In this document: in pieces, positions 8,901-10,912 of the stretch
Numbering within the stretch: position 1 is the first letter of the stretch
Layout of the letters: every line of letters begins with the position of its first letter
The notes under the pieces: generated by a model
What the model was told of the DNA's origin: nothing
Databases searched by the model: none
What the model saw: only the letters and a program-made list of their open reading frames with translations
Made by a program: the position numbers and the translations under genes
Assembly (NCBI GenBank): GCA_026770585.1
Contig: MU646339.1
Span: 848,105 to 859,016, forward strand
Reading direction: 5' to 3'
Length of the DNA stretch: 10,912 nt
From: Baffinella frigidus
Taxonomy: Eukaryota; Cryptophyceae; Cryptomonadales; Baffinellaceae

Positions 8901-10213
8901 TGCCTTGCTTTTGTCATTAAAGAGCCTCATGTGTGTCCTGCTTCTTTTACTACGCCCTACTTCTCTCATAAATGGCCCTGCTTCTCTCATTAAGGTTGAC
9001 CGTTTTGTACCAGAACCTCGCAGGGTGACGGACTGCAATCCGGGTAGGTAAGCCTACGGCGTGGTGCTCCCCTAGCGCTGCCTCACTCGGGTTCACCGTA
9101 CCGCTAAATCTAGGGGTCCCGAAACCCTCGAAGCCCACCGTGAGGAATCGAGGTTCCTCAAATGAATTAGAGCGGTTTTCGTAGGCCACCAATCCATAGG
9201 CCACCAAAAACGAAATATCAAAACCCGAAAGTTGGCAGTGCATCACCAGCATCGTCAACGTGTGGCACCGTTTGAGTGTTTGGGTGTTAATAGGGTAACG
9301 GCCTGAAAATGGGGTAGTCAGGCCTACGGCGTTGCCTAGGACCTCCTACCGTAGGCCGAGACTTTTTGGTCGTAGGATCCCTCGGCCTACGGTAGGAGGT
9401 CCTAGGCAATGCCGTATGCCTAACTACCCCATTTTCAGGCCGTTAGCCTATGAGTGTGGCCAACAGATGCGAAACCCACTCCCCAGGTGATGGTTCCTGT
9501 ACCACGCCAGATTGCTCGAGGCAAACCGCCGCCTTATCCACGTAAGATCTGACGTTGTTGACTTAAGGATTCAAGGGGTTTCCATTGAAAGATGTCAAAA
9601 GTGGATGTTTCTAGCATCCTGGCGTGGTACGAGGGGTCAGGTGGTGGTACTGAACCACCTGAGGTTCAGTACCAGCATTGTCAAACCAGAGAGATTGGTA
9701 AGTCATTGCCAAAAAACAGCGTCAGCGCCGTGCACGCCTTACGCATCGTGCTTCATTCTGTACCCCGAGTCGGCCGCTCTTACAAACTTTTTCCGGATGG
9801 ATTCTATCTCCACCTCCTACAATTGTCAAACCATGAACCCTGTACCCCAAACCCCTAGGTGATCGGAGAGCTCCGATACGATGCGACGATCTCTCCGGAC
9901 GTGGGGCCACGCTCTCGCTACCCCGCTCTCGTACCCGAAACCCTACCCGAAAGACCCCACGCTCTCGTTACCCCGCTCTCGTACCCGAAACCCTACCGGA
10001 AACCCTACCCGAAACCCGAAACCCTACCCGAAACCCGAAAACCGAAAACCGAAACCCGAAACCCGAAAACCGAAAACCGAAACCCGAAACCCGAAAACCG
10101 AAACCCGAAACCCGAAACCCGAAAACCGAAAACCGAAACCCGAATCTCTAGACCCATGCGCACGCTACCCCGCTCTCGTATGTTTCAACCGCCCCAAACC
10201 TCAAACCTTAGGT

Positions 10214-10244
<31 letters not shown>

Positions 10245-10864
10245 CAAGCACTGAACCCTCAACCATGGAGTCGCGATACCCCGCCCTCGTACCACACCTG
10301 AAACTAGGAACCCGAAACCTTAGATCAGAAACCCTGGACCCTAGACCCCAACCCCTGAACCCGAAACCCTGAACCCGAAACCCGAAACCCTGAACCCGAA
10401 ACCCGAAGCCCAAACCCCTAAACCATAAACCATAAACCACAAACCATAAACCCTACACCATAAACCATAAACCATAAACCATAAACCATAAACCATACAC
10501 CCGAAACCCGAAACCCGAAACCCGAAACCCAAAACCCGAAACCCGAAACCCGAATCCATAAACCATAAACCATAAACCATACACCCCAACCTAAATTTAG
10601 GTGGAGAGGCTGTACTCCGACGCGCGCATGCCACCCGACCTCGCCGCGTGCCTCTTCCTCCTCCTCGAACTCGACCCCGGGGGGTCAGGGGGGCAAGGGC
10701 CCGAGGACGCGCCCTCCTCACGCGACTCGGACGACCAAGGCAAGGCGGGAGGGGGCACGCTGCAGGCGCCCTCTGAAGCGGACCAAATTGAGGATGGCGC
10801 TGCAGGAGAGCACGCGCCCTCGTTCTTCCAGGCGTACCTTGACTTGCTGCCCCGCGCTCATCAG
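4104..10864 (+). CDS. Spliced gene, partial at 3' end: signal-peptide protein with N-terminal beta-rich region and LSMT/SETD3-type SET domain
   Basis: I join eight exons: 4104-4316, 4423-4476, 4765-4864, 5418-5523, 6170-6221, 7991-8059, 9859-9900 and 10601-10864. They total 900 nt and 300 codons without a stop, and the phases agree at every junction (0,0,1,2,0,0,0). Residues 1-27 form a signal peptide. Residues about 28-155 are a beta-strand-rich region of unrecognised family. Residues about 174-300 match the start of a SET domain of the Rubisco large-subunit methyltransferase/SETD3 class: V.VGDDGFGGATLFA (SAM-binding G-G loop), AMQHGEVIGEL, then PPDLAACLFLLLE and FFQAYLDLLP. That family transfers methyl from S-adenosylmethionine to lysine or histidine of non-histone proteins. 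The NH and Tyr catalytic motifs should lie in exons beyond the window. The signal peptide places it in the secretory path, or in a complex plastid reached through the ER. The family call is by recognition only; no cDNA was seen. Confidence 0.72.
4317..4422 (+). other. Intron 1 (106 bp)
   Basis: The donor is GTAATG. The acceptor is CCCCCCTGACCAG, with a pyrimidine run and a CTGAC that could serve as the branch site. Reading through it in the exon 1 frame gives a TGA at 4416-4418, so removal is needed for the downstream frame. It is the only short, repeat-free intron of the gene. Confidence 0.6.
4423..4476 (+). CDS. Exon 2
   Basis: These 18 codons (VDASEFFREGLGRMLEEE) are in phase 0 on both sides, giving residues 72-89. 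They are predicted to be mostly helical and acidic. The exon is bounded by CCAG on the left and by GAG|GTGATA on the right, where the telomere-like intron begins at once. GC-rich coding composition stops sharply at the donor. Confidence 0.62.
4477..4764 (+). repeat. Intron 2, almost entirely CCCTAAA-type telomere-like repeat
   Basis: After the donor GTGAT the 288-bp intron is a C-rich array of CCCTAAA and close variants (CCCTGAA, CCCGAAA, CCCCAAT) up to CCCTGAAG at the acceptor. It has no ordinary pyrimidine tract: T is rare and C is supplied by the repeat itself. The flanking exons are open and phase-compatible, so the array sits inside a gene rather than at a chromosome end. It is an interstitial telomeric-type repeat acting as an intron. 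Confidence 0.75.
4765..4864 (+). CDS. Exon 3: beta-strand-rich segment
   Basis: It encodes residues 90-122 plus the first base of codon 123. It opens with VLWELRINDAAVTTLPL and continues with a strand (ITAVRM) and HNHTAG; NHT is a possible N-glycosylation site, consistent with passage through the ER. The pattern W.L.INxAxV..LPL followed by G.H.V.L.PL in exon 4 resembles an Ig-like or other beta-sandwich fold seen in secreted proteins, but I cannot name the family. Donor CAG|GTGCCA leaves phase 1, which the GG at the start of exon 4 completes to a Gly codon. Confidence 0.66.
4875..5047. mobile_element. Foldback/MITE-like element with 41-bp inverted arms and nested palindrome
   Basis: Arms 4875-4915 and 5007-5047 are reverse complements with two mismatches. 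A second, nested palindrome at 4931-4962 is centred on GGATCC, with one mismatched pair in 16. The element starts 10 bp after the exon 3 donor, so the pre-mRNA could fold there. No coding capacity is seen. It looks like a non-autonomous DNA element; clear target duplications were not identified. Confidence 0.6.
5116..5139. repeat. Perfect 24-bp palindrome centred on GGATCC
   Basis: The two 12-bp halves are exact reverse complements with no spacer. It lies in intron 3. Its centre shares GGATCC with the palindrome at 4931-4962, but the arms differ. Confidence 0.7.
5271..5313 (+). pseudogene. Partial upstream copy of exon 4, including its acceptor AG
   Basis: This stretch repeats 5416-5458 with one mismatch in 43 bases, beginning at the AG that precedes exon 4 and running through the codons for RHDVCLVPLNAAS. 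After it the sequence diverges (GTCCGGTCGGAG) and the frame soon meets a stop. Just upstream, 5187-5203 repeats 5467-5483 (LLHGE codons, one mismatch) and 5222-5240 resembles the FVSGG codons, so pieces of the exon are present in shuffled order. Use as an alternative acceptor is possible but would truncate the protein. Confidence 0.6.
5418..5523 (+). CDS. Exon 4: G.H.V strand region
   Basis: It follows a long CT-rich tract ending in CTAG. It completes a Gly codon and encodes RHDVCLVPLNAASTGALLHG and EVRVAYFVSGGSSA, residues 124-157. The G.HDV.LVPL...G.LL...V.V.YFV pattern is the second half of the putative beta-sandwich. Donor CAG|GTGCGT is good and leaves phase 2. Copies of parts of this exon lie in both neighbouring introns. 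Confidence 0.72.
5561..5586 (+). pseudogene. Diverged copy of the 3' end of exon 4
   Basis: It matches 5498-5523 at 23 of 26 positions and ends exactly where exon 4 ends, but the donor GTGCG is replaced by CCTAA. Two of three differences are synonymous (both in the GG pair of FVSGG); the third changes Ser to Ala. Confidence 0.5.
5632..5669. repeat. Short hairpin with 14-bp perfect arms
   Basis: AAAAGTACTACACA and TGTGTAGTACTTTT flank a ~10-nt spacer in intron 4. The TACTACACA part recurs in the larger foldback at 7772-7889, which suggests related element ends. Confidence 0.5.
5860..5930. repeat. (AT)n-(AG)n compound microsatellite
   Basis: About ten AT units are followed by about twenty-five AG units in intron 4. 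The long minus-strand open frame across it (a run of Ser-Leu) is only the microsatellite read as codons. Confidence 0.9.
6170..6221 (+). CDS. Exon 5: linker into the SET domain
   Basis: This exon supplies the last base of an Arg codon and then WDGIEERTPFDAEDPLE, residues 159-175. The acceptor is TTTTCTCAG and the donor CGAG|GTACGA, phase 0. The short W...acidic...LE stretch joins the beta-rich part to the first SET strand (VEVGDDGFGG) in exon 6. Confidence 0.66.
6268..6425. repeat. 63-bp tandem repeat, about 2.5 copies
   Basis: Copies begin at 6268, 6331 and 6394, each with CCCG(A/C)TCGTAC followed by TAGCC. The period is a multiple of three, so it gives a repetitive open frame (RSYRSLV / RSYASLL every 21 residues). 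With no start context or family match I treat it as a minisatellite just inside intron 5. Confidence 0.7.
6501..6609. mobile_element. MITE-like element, 12-bp perfect terminal inverted repeats
   Basis: CGAATCAGTTCC at 6501-6512 is mirrored exactly at 6598-6609. The 109-bp, AT-rich interior has no coding potential. It lies in intron 5. Confidence 0.5.
6858..6996. mobile_element. MITE-like element, 12-bp perfect terminal inverted repeats
   Basis: CCACTTAGCAGC at 6858-6869 pairs with 6985-6996. The 139-bp element is non-coding and the interior shows no further symmetry that I can see. Confidence 0.5.
7184..7400. repeat. Diverged tandem duplication, about 100-bp unit
   Basis: The blocks from 7184 and 7301 share, in order, TGACT...CTGGTAC, CCGTCCCGGTACAAACGCA, CACGGGTT(G/A)GTCAAC and a GCAGG(C/T)GGGG tail. 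The first begins GTTGACTA and the second ends TAGTCAAC, giving short inverted ends to the whole block. Confidence 0.6.
7772..7889. mobile_element. Foldback element with ~45-bp near-perfect arms
   Basis: Arms 7772-7816 and 7845-7889 pair with one length difference and two mismatches near the base; the inner 33 bp (AAGGGTTTCTCG...ACACAA) are perfect. The loop is 28 nt. As RNA it would form a very stable hairpin directly in front of the exon-6 copy. Confidence 0.65.
7898..7933 (+). pseudogene. Diverged copy of the first half of exon 6
   Basis: The codons read MKVGEDGFGGAT against VEVGDDGFGGAT in exon 6. Over 33 aligned bases (7901-7933 and 7995-8027, offset by one at the ends) there are seven differences, all at third codon positions; only one, Asp to Glu, changes a residue. 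It is preceded by TTTTCTGAG, a plausible acceptor, but the frame then runs through unrelated codons to the TAG at 7988-7990. It could be an alternative exon or a shard from a paralogous gene. Confidence 0.5.
7991..8059 (+). CDS. Exon 6: start of the SET domain, SAM-binding loop
   Basis: Its 23 codons, phase 0 at both ends, encode VEVGDDGFGGATLFAREAMQ followed by HGE (residues 176-198). This matches the opening of LSMT/SETD3-type SET domains, where a G.G loop that contacts S-adenosylmethionine is followed by an 'LvA...i..GE' strand. Acceptor CTCCTCTTAG is strong; donor is GAG|GTGCTT. Partial copies occur at 7898-7933, 8386-8418 and, inverted, 8644-8662. Confidence 0.75.
8081..8272. mobile_element. 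Inverted-repeat element with 23-bp ends and internal direct repeat
   Basis: Ends 8081-8103 and 8250-8272 pair with one mismatch. Inside, a ~36-bp motif (GGAGTATGTGTGGAGG...) occurs twice, at 8126 and 8212, with an 86-bp period. The element sits about 20 bp after the exon 6 donor. Confidence 0.55.
8271..8353. repeat. Small inverted-repeat unit with internal GTGAATTCAC palindromes
   Basis: TATACGTCT and AGACGTATA bound an 83-bp segment that abuts the preceding element. Inside are GTGAATTCAC (8308-8317) and the perfect palindrome CAGTGAATTCACTG (8326-8339). Confidence 0.45.
8386..8418 (+). pseudogene. Copy of the exon 6 / intron 6 junction
   Basis: It matches 8035-8067 at 31 of 33 positions, crossing the exon end. 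The exonic difference changes Gln to Lys (REAMKHGE); the donor becomes GTTCTT. The first half of exon 6 is absent here. Confidence 0.6.
8644..8662 (-). repeat. Inverted exact copy of the exon 6 / intron 6 junction
   Basis: These 19 bases are the exact reverse complement of 8049-8067, crossing the exon 6 donor. The transcript could pair the two sites, which would mask the 5' splice site. Confidence 0.55.
9290..9451. mobile_element. Large foldback element, 71-bp arms, 20-nt loop
   Basis: Arms 9290-9360 and 9381-9451 pair with about four mismatches. Each arm itself contains GGCCTACGG and its reverse complement, so it is internally symmetric too. No coding sequence. It is a typical foldback transposon relic and would fold into a precursor-like RNA hairpin when intron 6 is transcribed. 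Confidence 0.7.
9499..9630. mobile_element. CCACGCCAG-family MITE, copy B (12-bp perfect ends)
   Basis: The ends GTACCACGCCAG and CTGGCGTGGTAC are exact inverted repeats; if the element proper is CCACGCCAG...CTGGCGTGG it is flanked by TA on both sides, as in Tc1/mariner-related MITEs. The interior shares long stretches (TTCAAGGGGTTTCC, TGAAAGATGTCAA) with 2772-2897. Confidence 0.65.
9646..9673. repeat. Hairpin with 11-bp perfect arms
   Basis: GGTACTGAACC and GGTTCAGTACC are separated by 6 nt, just downstream of the MITE copy B. Confidence 0.5.
9859..9900 (+). CDS. Exon 7: second SET strand
   Basis: Its 14 codons, VIGELRYDATISPD (residues 199-212), are phase 0 at both ends. Joined to exon 6 they give HGEVIGELRYDATISPD, which fits the LSMT/SETD3 pattern GEVll.vP...ais.e. 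The usual Pro of this strand is replaced by Arg. Acceptor CCCCTAG; donor GAC|GTGGGG is weak but followed by a sharp change to repeat sequence. The exon is found by frame and family pattern and needs transcript proof. Confidence 0.58.
9901..10600 (+). repeat. Intron 7: CCCGAAA, CCGAAAA and CCATAAA heptamer arrays
   Basis: After a ~50-bp direct repeat (GCTCTCG(C/T)TACCCCGCTCTCGTACCCGAAACCCTACC, at 9910 and 9960, with weaker echoes at 10163 and 10277) the intron is built of 7-bp repeats: CCCGAAA and CCGAAAA at 9985-10145, CCGAAAA at 10212-10245, CCATAAA at about 10420-10497 and 10555-10582, CCCGAAA at 10500-10553. Acceptor is CCTAAATTTAG. Long open frames here (PKTETRNPK) are repeats, not genes. 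Confidence 0.75.
10601..10864 (+). CDS. Exon 8: SET helix and acidic insert
   Basis: Residues 213-300. VERLYSDARMPPDLAACLFLLLE matches the helix before the insert in LSMT/SETD3 SET domains, and FFQAYLDLLPR matches the family's 'S.W.pYl..LP' element. Between them is a ~50-residue Gly/Ser/Asp/Glu-rich low-complexity insert (GGSGGQGPED...QIEDGAAGEH), longer than usual. The right border is uncertain: CAG|GTCCCT at 10865 keeps phase 0, while GG|GTGTAG at 10873 puts the donor at the start of the TGTAGGG repeat. Reading through gives a TAG at 10877. Confidence 0.7.
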
Positions 10865-10912
10865 GTCCCTCGGGTGTAGGGTGTAGGGAGTGCGGTGTAG
10901 GGTGTAGGGTGT
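10865..10912 (+). repeat. Start of intron 8: TGTAGGG heptamers
   Basis: GGTGTAGGGTGTAGGG repeats run to the window edge. This is the complement of the CCCTACA repeat seen near 420-640, so the strand is opposite to the repeats of introns 2 and 7. Confidence 0.6.

Larger units (their letters stand above)
8358..9000. repeat. Degenerate ~30-bp minisatellite (TTGCCCTGCTTCTCTCATTAAAGAG)
   Basis: At least ten diverged copies of GCCCTGCTTCTC(A/T)CATTA occur, for example at about 8361, 8528, 8561, 8585, 8605, 8772, 8803, 8899, 8953 and 8976. They are interspersed with a longer ~70-bp block (AGCGCTGCCTCACTCGGGTT...CCAGAACCTCC) at 8420-8490 and 8663-8733, with partial copies at 8990-9025 and 9073-9105. 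A T-rich stretch (8825-8890) is a decayed part of the same array. Confidence 0.7.
8060..9858 (+). other. Intron 6 (1799 bp) rich in tandem and inverted repeats
   Basis: It contains an inverted-repeat element (8081-8272), a smaller one (8271-8353), fragments of the exon 6/intron 6 junction, a degenerate ~30-bp minisatellite (8358-9000), a 162-bp foldback (9290-9451) and a MITE of the CCACGCCAG family (9499-9630). The acceptor CCCAAACCCCTAG is C-rich like the telomere-type introns. Confidence 0.55.

Noticed and set aside
9859-10372. Plus-strand open frames with KPKTETRNPK repeats
   Set aside because: They are CCCGAAA/CCGAAAA repeats of intron 7. Only the first 42 bases (9859-9900) have a family-consistent, phase-matched reading.
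10201-10721. Minus-strand open frames rich in GFGFRVSGFG and VYGLWFM
   Set aside because: Complement of the CCCGAAA and CCATAAA arrays; no start context, no complex composition.

Overview
This is nuclear DNA of a eukaryote. The evidence is degenerate 7-bp telomere-type repeats (TTTAGGG / CCCTAAA), spliced exons with GT-AG borders, and many short inverted-repeat elements. The repeat type and the protein family fit a microalga (green alga/prasinophyte, dinoflagellate, chromerid or similar), but the species cannot be fixed from the sequence and I hold that placement loosely. Nothing bacterial is present: there is no operon structure, and no rRNA or tRNA gene was recognised.

Layout. Positions 1-2215 form a subtelomere-like block: runs of 7-bp repeats that switch strand, four copies of a GC-rich ~58-bp core (819, 1081, 1563, 1851), and a 24-bp minisatellite lodged inside the second core. 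Positions 2216-4100 hold no gene that I can support, but contain at least three short inverted-repeat (MITE-like) elements and palindromes. From 4104 to beyond the right edge lies one plus-strand gene. I reconstruct eight exons: 4104-4316, 4423-4476, 4765-4864, 5418-5523, 6170-6221, 7991-8059, 9859-9900 and 10601-10864. They join without a stop into 900 nt (300 codons), with matching phase at all seven junctions.

The predicted protein starts with a clear signal peptide. A lumenal or secreted region follows (about residues 28-155) that looks like a beta-sandwich. Next comes the N-terminal part of a SET domain of the Rubisco-LSMT/SETD3 type: a GFGG S-adenosylmethionine loop, an 'A..A...GE' strand, and the helix ending in LFLLLE followed by YLDLLP. 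The catalytic end of the SET domain must lie to the right of the window.

The introns hold the surprises. Intron 2 is almost wholly CCCTAAA-like repeat. Intron 7 is mostly CCCGAAA/CCATAAA variants, and intron 8 begins with TGTAGGG repeats on the opposite strand. The other introns carry foldback elements and tandem repeats. They also carry diverged fragments of the gene's own exons, one of which differs from the real exon only at third codon positions. Six of the seven introns have AG or AC followed by GT at the 5' border and AG|GT at the 3' border, so most carry a short direct repeat across their ends.
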